Below, one piece after another: positions 1 through 11,885 of a stretch of 64,000 bases of DNA. Below the pieces are notes generated by a model. The model was not told where the DNA came from. It did not search any database and worked only from the letters and a program-made list of their open reading frames with translations. The stretch is from assembly GCA_030762175.1 (NCBI GenBank), contig CM060843.1, positions 113,737,369 through 113,801,368 of the forward strand, read 5' to 3'. Position numbers and translations under genes: made by a program. Origin of the DNA: Metallyticus violacea (lineage: Eukaryota; Arthropoda; Insecta; Mantodea; Metallyticidae). The number at the start of each line of letters is the position of its first letter. Position 1 is the first letter of the stretch.

Positions 1-1049
1 CAGTCAGCATATGTATCCATGATTCTCCCTCCTGACATATGGGGCAAATTCTCCACTCATTGTCATTGTCATCTTAATCATCCGCCATGAACCTAGTCTG
101 AGCCCCGCGAGTATCTTTCTAGTGAGTTTGGCTCCTATTTTGATGTACTATTCCATCCCCCCATTCATTCAGCCCAGTTGTACTTCAAGCGAAACCTCTT
201 TTTGCATTGCGTAGTTGCCTGTTGCTTATCCATGTCCCCCAAGCGGTTCTTAATCTTCCTCCATTCTATTTACTAAATAGAACTGAATACTGAACTGAAT
301 AGAACTGTCGGTTCTTTCCTTTAGAGAAGCTTAAAAAATGGATCAGATGTTGCTTCAGTATGATATGAATTGATTTGTCTTCTTAAACTAGAATAGCTTT
401 ATTGCTAATTAACGTATTGAAAGCATAACTAATGTAAATGGTGAGAAAAATGATCTCGTCGACCAGTATTAGATACCTATACTACAATTTGTTTTTCATG
501 CTCGGCATATTACCCTTTTTGATTTATAAATTTATAAATATGAAAATACACCTGATAGCTATTGCCAGTTAAATCTGAAGGTTTAATGAAGCATGTTATA
601 TGAATTATTTCTACATTTTTAAATAGTAAAACTAGCTAAAAATATGCATAAATGAAATATATTCCTTATAATGGAAGGAATTAAATATAGTTCAGTCTAA
701 AATTATTTTAATTCAACAAGGAAAGGCATAATTTCTAACGTCTTCCGCAAGGGCTTCATCCTGAGCAGCAATACTGTCTAAGCTTTCGCTGAATATGGTC
801 GGGATTCTTACTGATGCCGGTCTAGTCATTTCTTTACAGTTCTCTGATAAAAACCAAGTTATTGCAATTTGTTTCAATATATTTGTTTCACAGATATAGA
901 AAAATAATTTATATTTAAAATTAAATAGATTTACAGGTATTGTCATCCCAGCACAAGCATTTAAATAGCGGGCGCACACCTAAAATTAAGGTGGAGTATA
1001 AATTTAGAAAAATCACTTGAAAATAAATGCATTAATAAAACATCGTGAA
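1..1049. other. Unannotated AT-rich sequence
   Basis: No gene or recognisable repeat is visible. One 88-codon minus-strand frame (713-979) has no recognisable motif and is probably chance. Confidence 0.6.
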
Positions 1050-2170
1050 ATTCTTTCAACATGAGTTTAATGCTCCAGGCCCGTAAGTATAACAAAGTTA
1101 ATGCAATTGTTATTGGAAGTTTTAGGTTTGCATTGACATTTTTGTGCGCTGCAGGTTTCTAAGATATAGGAAGTATATTTTTGGTCTTGGTACTTAGAGT
1201 TGCGTTTTTAATATAGGTTTTTAGAGATGAAAAGTTGTTACAAAGACAAGACACCATTGACTGCAGGAGAAAAAGGAATAGAGCTTTTGGTATGCAGGGA
1301 ATGACAGCTATCAAAATGAAGATACTGTTGTAAATTCGTGTTACTTTGTGATCCTGATGTGCACGAACGTAAGAAAATAGTCATTGCATAGAGAGATATC
1401 AATATCTAGGAACGTAGCAGCATTGGGAGAGACTGAAGGAGCGAACCAAACTGAAGATTTTGGAGTTAAGATGGAGAGATTCTGAGCTATGGATCCAAAA
1501 CACGAATGTATCATCAATATATTTCATGCATAATACCAGAGGTTCTGGCTTAGGACATTTCTCAAAGTGAGCTATAAAAAAGATTGACATAAGGCGGTGA
1601 TATTCTGGTGCCCATTGCAGCGCATTTAATTTTTAGATAATGTTTACTATCAAAACTGAACGAATTGCGAGTGAGAACCAGATAAGTTACAGGACAAATG
1701 AAATCTGTTGATGGGATTTGAGAGGTGCTGGAGATTTCAAGAATTATCTGACAATGTCCAGAATTAATTAGAATTTGCGAAAGTGTAAACTTTTATAAGT
1801 GCGCTCAAAAATGGCAGAAACATTTTATATAGAGTGGCCTAGACGTAACAAATGTCTTATTACCGAAAATCTAGTAGGGCAAAAATGCGTTCAGTAGGGT
1901 AATCGAAAAGGACTACTATCGGGTGGCCTGAACATTTCTTTTTATGAATTTTAGGGAGAAAATATATGACTGGAGTACGTAGGGCATTAGGAATAAGTAG
2001 AGGAATATCTTGGGGACTAAGTCTCTGCAGCATCAGAAGAAGCGATAGATGAAATCAAACTTTACTGTAGGGTCAAAAGACAATGTCACATCATCAAACT
2101 TCGGTATAGTGAAAGGAAATGTATTACAATACTGAAAATCCTTTATCTGCCAGAAGAATAATTACATTAA
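1050..2170 (-). mobile_element. Penelope-like element reverse transcriptase, degenerate fragment
   Basis: Reading the minus strand gives, in the correct order for a Penelope-like retroelement reverse transcriptase, the pieces ILLADKGFSVL (about 2159-2127), YFLPKIHKKKCSGHPIV (about 1968-1915), KYIDDTFVFWIHSSESL (about 1524-1474) and FLDIDI (about 1415-1395). The YIDD box at 1521-1510 is the catalytic core (RT motif C). The LPKIHK block followed by a GxPIV block, and an FLDIxI block after the YxDD box, are characteristic of Penelope-like enzymes. The pieces lie in different frames separated by stops and small indels, so the gene is dead. No GIY-YIG endonuclease domain or terminal repeats were recognised, and both ends are approximate. 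A different retroelement class with similar RT motifs is possible but less likely. Confidence 0.72.
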
Positions 2171-3839
2171 AATGAATAAATACAGGTTGCCTTTTAGTGC
2201 GGATTTCTCGCGCGAAGTTGAGTTGTCTTTCGGGATGATATACATAGAAAATTCGAATCACTAAACAAATTTAAAATTGGTTAATAAATATTTATAAAGG
2301 TTAACTAGAAGGTAAAGAAGTAGGTTAAAGTTTGGAGGGAGGACAAAACATGAGAAGGTAGGGAAGGATATTTGAAGTGGGCTGAATAAATTTTGTTCAT
2401 GGAAGATTCCACCCAATTTTGTTCCTAAATACTTTATATAAGACAATTACACTTTACTCACACTAATTAAGTGCAATTATCATTAAAATTTCTATAATTA
2501 GTGTTACACATAATTGTTTCTTTATCATAATAAAAGGAAATTATACTAAACGTTATAGTAGGCGACTTCTGTGAAATTGACTTTTTTAAGTTCTGTTATG
2601 GGGCTAAAAACTCCGAAATCCTCTATCGCTCCACTGTTAAAATAGTTATACAGTTCAAGTTTTCCGAAAATCTATATAGAGTTAGAGGTGGAGCATTTTA
2701 AAGTTTATTTATGAAACTTTTAACTATTATTTAAAGCAGGGATGTTTCATTTATTTCTTTGGTGTTTTGTTGTATTATAATGTTTTCCACACCTTTGCGT
2801 CATTTCCTATATCTAAATTCAATAAAATTCCTTTAATGAAAACTTTATTGCAATTAAATCAGCGTATTAGATCGTGCTCCATAGATTGCGTTATCTTGAT
2901 CTTGTGCAAAATAATAAATAAAATGATTAGGTAATACGAGTATATATAATGGTAATTGATATGGGTTTGCATCTACAGGTTTGTCAGATTACCATAAAGC
3001 AACAAAATACTTCGAGCGGGTAGTTTGAAAAGAGACATTTACAGATTCATACTTTGGCTAACCCATGCAGAACATTTTGGTCACATTTTAACATACTTGT
3101 AAATTAGAAACCACACAAAATGTACACTATTATAAAAAGGGGATTTAATTAATTATTAATATAATTATGTACAGCGTTTAAAAATCATAATTGTATTCTT
3201 TCGAGATTCATTAAATTACCTGTGGTGCATAAGTAAGGATATTTGGTAAAGCAAGCCTACTACCAAGATTATTGGAAAAGTTAAACATAAGTTTTAATCT
3301 CTAGACCATAAGCCTTTGCCTGCATCCAAAATCAAGATAGTGAAGGCTTCAGGTGGACAATGACTACAACCCTAATATTGAGATACACATCAGTAAGACA
3401 GGTCATATCACTGGAAACTGTGATCAGACTGCTTACAGATTTTTATTTATTGTTTTTATTTCACTTAAGAAGAGCCTAACAGACTTTAATCATTTATTTT
3501 CTTTTTACGTGTTTATACCTCTAAAATAAGCGCCTAGTCCATCACGTTATTAGACCAAAATAAAATATTTTCTTTTATCGATTACTTGCATGTAAACCCA
3601 TTGCTTTTATCCTTGAGATAGCCGTAGATAACAAAACATTATAGAAAGGCTTCACGATAAGTTGTTTGACACCTTACAAAAATTAGTGGTATTATGTTTC
3701 CCGCAACTTGTCAGCTTTACTTCCCTAATAGATACATAAATAAATAAAAATTCTTATCTAGCTTATTGATGCACTAAATAATAAAGGAACGAAATTGCAT
3801 TGCTAAATTTACATATTTTTCTCTACTTACACTTGGTAC
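2171..3839. other. Unannotated AT-rich sequence
   Basis: Very AT-rich, with many stop codons in all frames. I recognise no gene or named repeat here. The minus-strand frame at 2261-2446 lies just upstream of the Penelope-like fragment but shows no family motif. Confidence 0.6.
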
Positions 3840-3860
3840 ATTCATTTGTTATTTGCGCTG

Positions 3861-3901
3861 ATGACCTGAGATGTTAAACAGTCTCCATAAATAAATAAAA
3901 A
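3861..3901 (+). mobile_element. 5'-truncated SINE2 tail (about 41 bases) between 21-base target duplications
   Basis: The stretch from the GACCTGAGATGTTAAA block to the AAATAAATAAA tail matches the last bases of the SINE2 copy at 37524-37817. It is flanked by 21-base direct repeats beginning ATTCATTTG, at 3840-3860 and 3902-3922, that differ at one position. Such duplications are the mark of target-primed reverse transcription, so I read this as a retrotransposed copy aborted soon after initiation. The final bases of the left duplication (GCGCTG) also occur in SINE2 at the corresponding place, which suggests microhomology at the 5' junction. Confidence 0.75.
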
Positions 3902-3922
3902 ATTCATTTGTTATTTACGCTG

Positions 3923-4287
3923 TATCATAGAAGATCCTGCGTTAGTAAACAAAGAGAAAAAATGTTTTGTTGTAAGAGCCTAGTAATAAAAGAAATAGGA
4001 AATATACAACCAATATCAACCTCCAGAATAAAACGACTATGTTGAAGCTTTTCACCTGTATTATTTAGTGTATATACTCATACATACACACAAAGAAAAT
4101 GGTTTGAAATAATGAGACAGAAAATAGGAACAGAAAGAAGTGGAAATTAATAATAATATTTTTTATCTATTTACAATTCAGACAAATGCTAGGTACCCAA
4201 GACTATTTACATTTATGGTTAAAATATTAAAGAATTATAGGCCCCGCGTTGAATTAAAGATAACTGAATATTTGGTTATTAACAGGA
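3923..4287. other. Unannotated AT-rich sequence
   Basis: No open frame or repeat recognised between the two SINE2 insertions. Confidence 0.6.
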
Positions 4288-4301
4288 AAACTAAAGATTA
4301 A

Positions 4302-4569
4302 TTTTTATTGATTTGTTTTATTTAGGGATGCTCTTTAACATCTCAGGCCATCAGCGCCCCATTGAATTCAGGGCGTGAAACGGCCGATAAATTTTGCTTA
4401 GAGGCCTCTTCTTTCGGGCTTGAGGTTTTTTGCATGCCATAAATCTACGAGAGGGGTCCCTTCCGAAGGAAGCCATTCTTTGGATTTTTACGCCCGAAAA
4501 AATCCATCGATCCGGGCAAGGATTTAACCCGGGAACTTGGGTTTAGGAAGCACACCAATAGGACCGACT
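4302..4569 (-). mobile_element. SINE2 (tRNA-derived SINE), near full length, with 14-base TSD
   Basis: Read on the minus strand, this copy runs from a tRNA-like head (GTCGGTCC, then CCTAAACCCAAG, then a decayed box B) through the family body (CGGAAGGGA, CCTCAAGCC, GGCCGTTTCACGCCC, GGCCTGAGATGTTAAAGAG) to an AAATAAAACAAAT tail. It aligns along its length with the plus-strand copy at 37524-37817. Its head has lost the segment with the GGTATAGTGGTAACC box A seen there. Direct repeats AAACTAAAGATTAA (4288-4301) and AAACTAAAGGTTAA (4570-4583) bracket it and support retrotransposition. Because box A is missing, this copy is not expected to be transcribed by RNA polymerase III. Confidence 0.85.
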
Positions 4570-4741
4570 AAACTAAAGGTTAAATAAACATTGACAAACA
4601 TAAATAGGTTAAATAAATAATAAAGCTATATTTTTGAAAATCATTAATAATAAGGCATTGGAGAAGAACATGAAACAACAAAGTAGTATAGAAAAGAGCA
4701 AGAAATTTGTATATTTCAATTTAAAAAATTGGGATAAGAAA

Positions 4742-4970
4742 TATGTTGTAACTGTATTATATTATGGGTGTGAAATATAAGTTAAAATCAAAAAATATAA
4801 AAATAAGTTTCGTTGTGAAAATGGATTTTTGGAGACGAGCTGCAAAAATTCAAGGTTTAGTCACGTAAAAATTAGAAAATTACATGCACAGTGAATACAG
4901 TGAGCAGATTGCTCAAGGTATGGACATCCAATTGGGATGAGGAACGGAATAAGGCCAAAATAGCTTATAA
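4742..4970 (+). mobile_element. LINE ORF2 C-terminal scrap, degenerate
   Basis: The plus strand gives YVVTVLYYGCEI followed after a frame change by EMDFWRRAAKI and then stops. The order 'VLYGCE(T/S)W ... F.RR.A.I' is the conserved stretch after the reverse transcriptase domain in many LINE ORF2 proteins. Only about 75 codons are traceable, with at least two stops and one frameshift. The clade cannot be assigned, and the boundaries are approximate. Confidence 0.5.
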
Positions 4971-6081
4971 ATTTGAACATCCGATAGGAAGAAGAAACAG
5001 GAGAAAGTTCTCGAAGCCAAGAATATGCTGAGATAAATGCTGCAGACTGATTAAAACAGAAGGCTTAGGGCGGTTGGTCCAGTAAGACGGCGACCTACTG
5101 TATAGCTCTGGTTTCTTTTTTATCTGCTTCTTTTTACAATTTGCAAAGTGAAATCTTTTCTGTTTACTACGAATGTACAACGCGGAAACAGAAAAGCGAA
5201 AGATTATTGTAGCCTAAACTAGGAACCATACTTTCTATTAATAAAGGAGGTCACGATTTACTGTGTGGAACCTCGCCTCGAGAACTTGTGTTATTACTTC
5301 CTAAGAAAGAAGACGGAACACTGAAAGCGCTCTTAAGATTTTGGTGGTGACCTCTGTGAAAGCACATTTCTTGCTACACTCAGACTGGTGATTCTTGGAA
5401 GACATTCCTCCCTCTTTGCTCTCTTCCTTCTTCATTTCTGTGTACTTTGCGATCGGCTTTCTGGAGTCGATAAAGACATCATAAATATCACATTAGCGGC
5501 GGGAGGTGACCACCTAGATATAGAAGAAAACGCTGTTAACACTGCGCATTGCATGGAACGAGGGGAAAAGTGAATAATGTCAAAGGCACCTTTCCGGAAT
5601 CGCGGAAGATCGATGGAAAACGATAAGGTAGAAATAGAACCAGGGAAATAAATTGGTCGCTGGTAAAATAATTTATTCCCCAAACTGTATATGTTTAGGA
5701 GTAGATATGTGTTAAAATGAAGTGATAAATGAAATAAATACATATGAGGTAAAATTAAAAATATTTTAATTATCTATAAACCTTTTCATAAAGTTTAAAT
5801 TTCGTTTACTTTATTGTGCCAACGGTTTTTCCTTTAAAAATTTCCCGTTTATGTTTTCTTTACGTTTTCCCCCTATTTAAGAGTATTTTAACGTTACGCG
5901 GTACATCTCTCTAAACCAGAATACTCATTTATTAAAATTATTTTTAATTTAATTACATTATATGAATGTTTTTAAACGTAATATATCTAGTGAATTGAGT
6001 AGGATTTGTAATAAAAACCAAGGTTTTATAGTCTCAAATAGGCCGAATCAGGGAACGGTACGCCAAGGATCCGTGATCCGT
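4971..6081. other. Unannotated sequence
   Basis: No recognised repeat. The 61-codon plus-strand frame at 5388-5573 begins with a hydrophobic, signal-peptide-like run, and a 103-codon minus-strand frame overlaps it at 5432-5743. Neither shows a family motif, and I do not call either a gene. Confidence 0.55.
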
Positions 6082-6356
6082 GCCGTCACGGGTGACCGAG
6101 GTCGTTAAGGCGCGAACTCGTGAGTGGAAGATCTGGAGTTCGAATCCCGCTAGGACCGTCCTCCCTGACTGAGGATTTTTCTAGGTTTTCCTCAGTCCTC
6201 ATAAATGGTAAATGCCGGTGCCTTAGGCCTGAAACGTTTCTTTCCTTAGCAAAGTCCTTTCCTAATATATCATTTCATCTCATGTATCATCAATGTCCAC
6301 CGCCTGTGGTGCCTCAGTAGTAAAACCGGGCATAAAACAACAATGAAAAAAAAAAA
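6082..6356 (+). mobile_element. SINE1 (tRNA-derived SINE), full-length copy
   Basis: The head GGGTGACCGAGGTCGTTAAG is a box A-like segment and GAGTTCGAATCCC is box B, about 40 bases apart as in a tRNA with a long variable arm (Ser/Leu-like). The family body follows: CGTCCTCCCTGACTGAGG, a CAGTCCTCATAAATGG block, GGCCTGAAACG, CATTTCATCTCATGTATCATC, GCCTGTGGTGCCTCAGTAG, and an A-rich tail. The same body recurs in ten other places in the window. One internal block (GGGGAGGTACCCTAAACTTA in other copies) is shortened here. I see no clear target-site duplication. Confidence 0.88.
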
Positions 6357-6844
6357 GTCCCGACCGTCCCTTAAATGTTTCCTATTTTGCTTCTATTTTA
6401 AATCCTAGAAAATACACGTCCTAGGAGAGCCATAAGCAAATAGCATTCATTTCAGTGTTTCTGAAATATTGTTAATTCATATTTCTCTAGTAATGCGCAG
6501 GGTTAGGGTATATATGAAAGCAGATATTCTTTGTTGAATTAGTTGCAATTAAATTTGTGTAATATGTCTACAAACAAGGATTATTTTCTTATATTTTCAA
6601 TTATAATGCATTGACTTACATAATTGAAAACATTTACATATTACTTCTTATTTTAAATATTTTTCACGTTTTATTGCTATTTAAATTATCAGAAAATTTA
6701 TAGTGTATTTTGCTAGCATTAGTATTTCAAAATGTTCAGTGTTTAAGCTTCAAATGAATCCGCACAGTCCGATGTGGTAATTAAACAGTAAACAATTATA
6801 TAGCATAGGTTGAAGTAAACTTCTTGTGCCACCGTGTTAAACGC

Positions 6845-7070
6845 ACCCCTCGGTCCGATACGGATAGCCAAGGATATTAAGACTCGTGAACGCGGGGGGG
6901 GGGGGGGGTACTGGAGTTTTCCTTAGTTCTCATAAATACAAAATATAGGGAAGATCTGTAACGCGTCCTTTCTTTAGTTAAAGAATCCTTCCCCAATTTG
7001 TCAATTTATCTTCTGAATCATTAGTGGCCATAACTTATGATACCTCGGCAGTGAATACGAGCGTTAAATA
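6845..7070 (+). mobile_element. SINE1, old and highly diverged copy
   Basis: Weak but collinear similarity to SINE1: CCGATACGGATAGCC near the head, GACTCGTGAACG, then TTTTCCTTAGTTCTCATAAAT, CCTTTCTTTAG, a CCCAATTTGTCAATTTATCT block, and GATACCTCGGCAGTGAATACGAGCGTTAAA at the 3' end. A run of 15 G (6894-6908) replaces the segment that normally holds GCGGGAGGTCTGGGG and box B. The divergence suggests an old insertion. Confidence 0.65.
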
Positions 7071-10000
7071 TTATTTATAAATCCTGTGGAAAGTGACAAT
7101 GTTTCAACAGCTGCACTGGTAAAGTAGCGGAAGTAGTAAATGTGAAATTGAACACAATGCTAGCTCTATAGTGAGTTGTACAACATCTTTTGTTTTTTAT
7201 AAAGGTGAATTAAAGTTTGAAATTTATTCTGCATGAAATTGTTAGGCCTTTATCTTGTGATGTGGGTTTTTATTTAGTACAAATAATTTGTAACAGGCAA
7301 TATGTACAGATTCACATTTGAACATTTAAAACAATGCTTTGTTACTAACTATTTCGTAAACAGACAATTATAGTAGAAAGATCAGTATGAATCAACTTGT
7401 AGTATTAAACAAATATCCTAATTATTTTAATAACAATATAAAAAGTGAAGTTCTTAGTCTGTCGTTAAACAATAAAACATTTAATTGTACTTTTAATAGC
7501 GTAACGTTTTGACAAAATATAGATATTCATTGCATTATTTTGTACTATTTTTTAAAAAAAATTGGTTTTTATTTCACTCCATATTTTGATACATTTAATG
7601 ATTATTTGAACACATTTTAGTGATGTGTAATAATAGTCTAATAGTTACAGTTTTTAGGAATGTGTTGAGCAATAAGGGTCTAAAAAATTTATAATAATAT
7701 TTATGGATGCAAGTATTTAGAATGCTAGCCTTTTAGCTTCGCAGTGTGCACCGTGTTTCAACAAACGCTGGAGACTGTTATTTTTTGTGTAATTTTGGCT
7801 TGAAAGGGAGGATACGGCAATTTATGGTTTGCTTATTGAATTATCGCCATGATTTTACACCTGAACAAGCGATAGTTAGCGTCAGTAGCACTTTAATGGC
7901 ATGTGAAATGATCATGAACAAAGGCTGAAATTCGATTAGAGGGCAACATTGTTTGTGGGCAGTGCGTTGCAAATGCCTTCATATAGTTTGCCTAAAATAG
8001 ATTAGTAAATAAATTCTAACGAATTGTGTTCGAATTGAATGAATTTAATCTGGATACTATCGCTCTGATCCTAAAGCATACAGGTTAGGTTCCTCTCTAA
8101 CTCATGTATACCGTGCGTTGGTTTTGTAGCAATGAAAGCATGTAAATTCACAGATAATTTGAGGATTTGATGTGGTATGAGGCGCGTAATTTTCTGATGG
8201 CCAAAAGCGTGTTTAGAATTCCTGTATGTATCTCTTCGCTGTAATAAACGAAAGGAACAAGTAGATTTTGCACACTGCTATTTGTGTCGTAATGGTACTG
8301 TTGACTGTGCGGTATGAATATTCGCACACTTAAAACTGAATGAGGCGGTATGGTGGTAGTATTGTAACGTGTAAGGACGGTCACGTCTAACAAAAGAGAT
8401 GAAAAGCGAGGTTTATGATTTGACTATGTTCCTATTTTATATGCTTTATTTCATGATACTTTTATAATAATATTTATTAATTAAGCATCAGTTGAAAACG
8501 TCTAGCGATCTGTACACGGCTATTGAATGCATTTTTCACGAAAAAATTTTAATGCAGCTAAAGAGTGATGCAAATAATTTCAAATAATGTTTACGTAGCT
8601 GTAAAAGAGCTTAAAAGAGCTGATCATTTTTCAGCATTAAATAAAAAACAATAAACAAAAATTGTGTAATAAATTACATTTTGTAGATTCAATTGAGAAA
8701 GATATATGAAAAAACATTAATGGAATTTATGGCAAAGGCGTTATTTATGTTATCATTATCTTAAGATTAATGCGTGATAACTATGAAAAGGGCAATAGTA
8801 GTGTAATGTCCTTTGTGATTATGAGTTAGAAAGTCCGAATATTACATTATCTTAAATGCTCCTAATGGGACACTGACACCTTGATTGTAATTATACCTTT
8901 ATATAGATATTAATCGAATGTTTTAATGTTTTAATGTTTAATGTTTTATCTTTATAGTATAATAGAAGTAGTATTGGCTACTTCTACCAACAAGAATGTT
9001 GCACCTTGAAGCACTTTATCGAAACACTCATACCAAATTACAGACGATTTGGGAGTGGAGTCAATCCGTAAAAAAAATGCAGCGTACAGAATTTTGAGAT
9101 ATTTATTGCATATTGTAAATAAGAATGCTGAAATACATTACGAAGAAGACTGTTTAGAACTGTTAACAATCATGCTCAGATAAAAAGGCGAAATAGTAGA
9201 AAAATGCCTCTCTAATTCCATTTTTCAGTAACACAGACACAATGCATAATATATGTCCTATTACATAGACTGAGGACAGGATAGAAAATGCAATTAAAAG
9301 GTTCCTGCGAAATATTTCAAGAGAAATAAAAGCTTAATGCTCAGAATTACATGTTTTAAAATCAGTATTAACTTTATAATGGGCATACTTCATTTAAAAT
9401 CGGGTTCAAAGCCCTAACAATTTAAAAGTCCTTGAGTTTATTTACCCTGCAACGGCAGTACTTTTAAACATAGAATCACACTTGACCCTCGGGTTTTTTT
9501 GTATAGAGTTTTATGACCTTCTTGATTTTCCAAACTAGTGTAAATGAAAAACACCAGAGACGTTCTCTTTTGTCGACATACAATTTGCATGTTAACAATT
9601 ATGCCGTGTACATGCATTATATCTATATTACTAATAACAATATAATAATTAGGTTTGCAACACACATGTTATATATTTCATTGGGGGTGGGCCGTAATAA
9701 CTGTGTCAACAGACAACTATGACATAATTGATCTAACTTTCTAGGACGCAGTCAGAACTCTCAGTTACACACCAGGTTAACGGCTTTTTCTTTCCATAAG
9801 GGGGTGATAAAAATAAACAAGTGCGGGACATAGTGACGGAGGTGGATGAAGATAATACTGCTTTGCAAGTGAATGTAAGAGCCACTCGCGCGTGATGTCG
9901 CATATCTCCCCAAGATTATAGCAGTTACTTCAGAATACATATAATGTCCCAGAATAACGATGGGCTATGTCAACGTAATGGTTGGTATTCTATAGCAACA

Positions 10001-11130
10001 AGGGATTTTCAAGGCGAATATGCCAGCCGTGTCGCTTCTGCAGGTTAATGTACATTCTTATCTTGGCTCCTGTGGAAGACAACTACTGCGTGTCAGAGCT
10101 TCAGTGGCGGTTCGATAGGTTAAAAAGTAGGAATGGGAGCAAAGTTCCATTGTATAGCCCACAATCCCTTAACCGATTGAGACGAAACTTGAATAAGCCG
10201 AGAAGTAAATGCGGAATGCCTGCAAAAGACGAAATTTAAATTAACAGGGCATAATTTAACTATATTGTAGTAAAACTGAGAATGTCCAGATCCCCTAAGG
10301 ATGCAGAGCTGGCAACTATGCTGCCTCCAGTATTTCCACTTAGTTGTTTTTATCATCACCATTAACAACTTCCTGTAGGAAATTAGATCTAATAACCTGA
10401 TACATTACTGCCATTTAATGTACCTCTACACGTTTCATTCATACGAGTAAGTAAATATTTTTCCTTTTCATTAGAACAGTATGCCGGCCATTTACCAAGG
10501 TTTCCAATAGCGAATTGTGCGAGCGTAAATCCAAAGCATAAAGGAAAAATGCCAATCTTATATGTTCCAAAATAACATCTAAGGAACATTATAGCACTGC
10601 AGCTTAAATTGTGAACAAACAAAATTTTCTCGGGTCAAAACTGGCTATATTAATTGTTTTATGATAAATTAGTTGAATTGACTCTAATCATATATGTTTG
10701 TAGATTCTAATACTAAATTGGATGTGCATGATGCTGCCGTAAAACGTTAAAAATATTGACATTATCAGAACTGGTCGTGTCCATCTTCATTTCAGCAACA
10801 TTGCCTAGCTTTTTTAAATCTTTATTATACATATGCTCCATTACATTGTGTAATACTACAAGCAATAACTATCGTACTTTAACAATTCGAATTCTAAATT
10901 TGTACAATGACGAAATTGTCCTAACCACCATATACCTCACCATAGGATGTTCAGATCTTTGGTAAAGTTTGGTAGTCTTAGGTCAAGGATATGTGACATC
11001 GAACGGAGATGATCTTTAGAATTGTATATTTTTAAGAACGGCTCTCTGAAAAAAATCTCAGTAGCTTCTCGTTTAGTACGCGCCATGTCAAAAAAAAAAA
11101 AAAAAAATATTGAGCATTGTTCTGTATGGA
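7071..11130. other. Long unannotated AT-rich stretch
   Basis: About 4 kb with only short open frames (at most about 85 codons), several overlapping on opposite strands (for example near 9440-9720 and 9980-10370). None has a recognisable domain. There is an A-run at 11090-11107. I cannot assign any function or repeat family here. Confidence 0.55.
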
Positions 11131-11139
11131 GGATTGCAT

Positions 11140-11141
<2 letters not shown>

Positions 11142-11173
<32 letters not shown>

Positions 11174-11418
11174 AAGCAGTGTTTAACGCCCGTTTTTACT
11201 ACTGAGGCACCACAGGCGGTAGACACTGAAGATACATGAGAAGAAATATATTGGGAAAGGATATTCTTTAAGGAAGGAAGCGTTCCAGGCCTAAGTTTCG
11301 GGTACCTTCCCGGCATTTGCCAGCTATGAGGAAAAAAAAAACCGCCATTCAGGGAGGACGGTCCTGGTTTCCCGCTCACGAGTCCGCGCCTTAACGACCT
11401 CGGCCACTCATGGCGGTT
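11142..11418 (-). mobile_element. SINE1 copy with box B deleted, 11-base TSD
   Basis: The minus-strand copy has a long T-run at 11141-11172 on the plus strand (its A-tail). Then come GTTTAACGCCCG, TACTGAGGCACCACAGGCGG, CGTTCCAGGCCTAAG, GGAGGACGGTCCTGG, and a head ending CGACCTCGGCCACTCATGG. Compared with the copy at 31130-31408, the roughly 20 bases containing box B between GGTCCTGG and TCCCGCTCACG are missing. Direct repeats GGATTGCATGT (11131-11141) and GGATTGCGTGT (11419-11429) flank it. Confidence 0.88.
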
Positions 11419-11699
11419 GGATTGCGTGTGAAAAGCAGCCCAACCCTATAAGGTTCAGGTTCTAACACCGACTGATTATCCCCAAAAGCAATGTTTGCTA
11501 TCATTTTTACAAATATCCCTAATTTACTACACCAACTTAATTCATCGATGAAGTACAATTTACCAGTGATGTATAATCACAATGCCCTATAACTACTGCT
11601 GCTGAAGAGAATATTATCATTTTCAGTGAGAAACAAACTTTGATTTGGTTTAAGTGTGTGGGGAAGTATAGCCTTCAATTGCTCATTGAACCGTACATA

Positions 11700-11885
11700 T
11701 TGTGGTGTTCCGAGTTCGAAGCCCGGAAGCCTTCACCGTGTTTTTGGGTTTTTGGACCCGGCCCCTTGGCCACATCTGCCACTGTGCAACTCAGAGATTG
11801 CTAAATCTTCCTAAATGTAACAAATATAATCAATTCTGGCATCTGGAAGTTAGAGGGGCATAATAACAAATAAATCAATAATATC
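11700..11885 (+). repeat. Possible third SINE family fragment (SINE-like 3' part)
   Basis: The segment begins near GAGTTCGAAGCCCGG, which resembles a tRNA box B. It continues through CCGTGTTTTTGGG and a C-rich block, and ends in AACAAATAAATCAATAA, a tail like that of SINE2. There is no second copy in the window to confirm a family and no duplication was seen. This is a structural guess. Confidence 0.35.

Noticed and set aside
5388..5573. 61-codon plus-strand frame with a signal-peptide-like start
   Set aside because: Short, with no cleavage-to-mature domain continuity, no family motif and an opposing frame of similar length. A secreted peptide cannot be supported.
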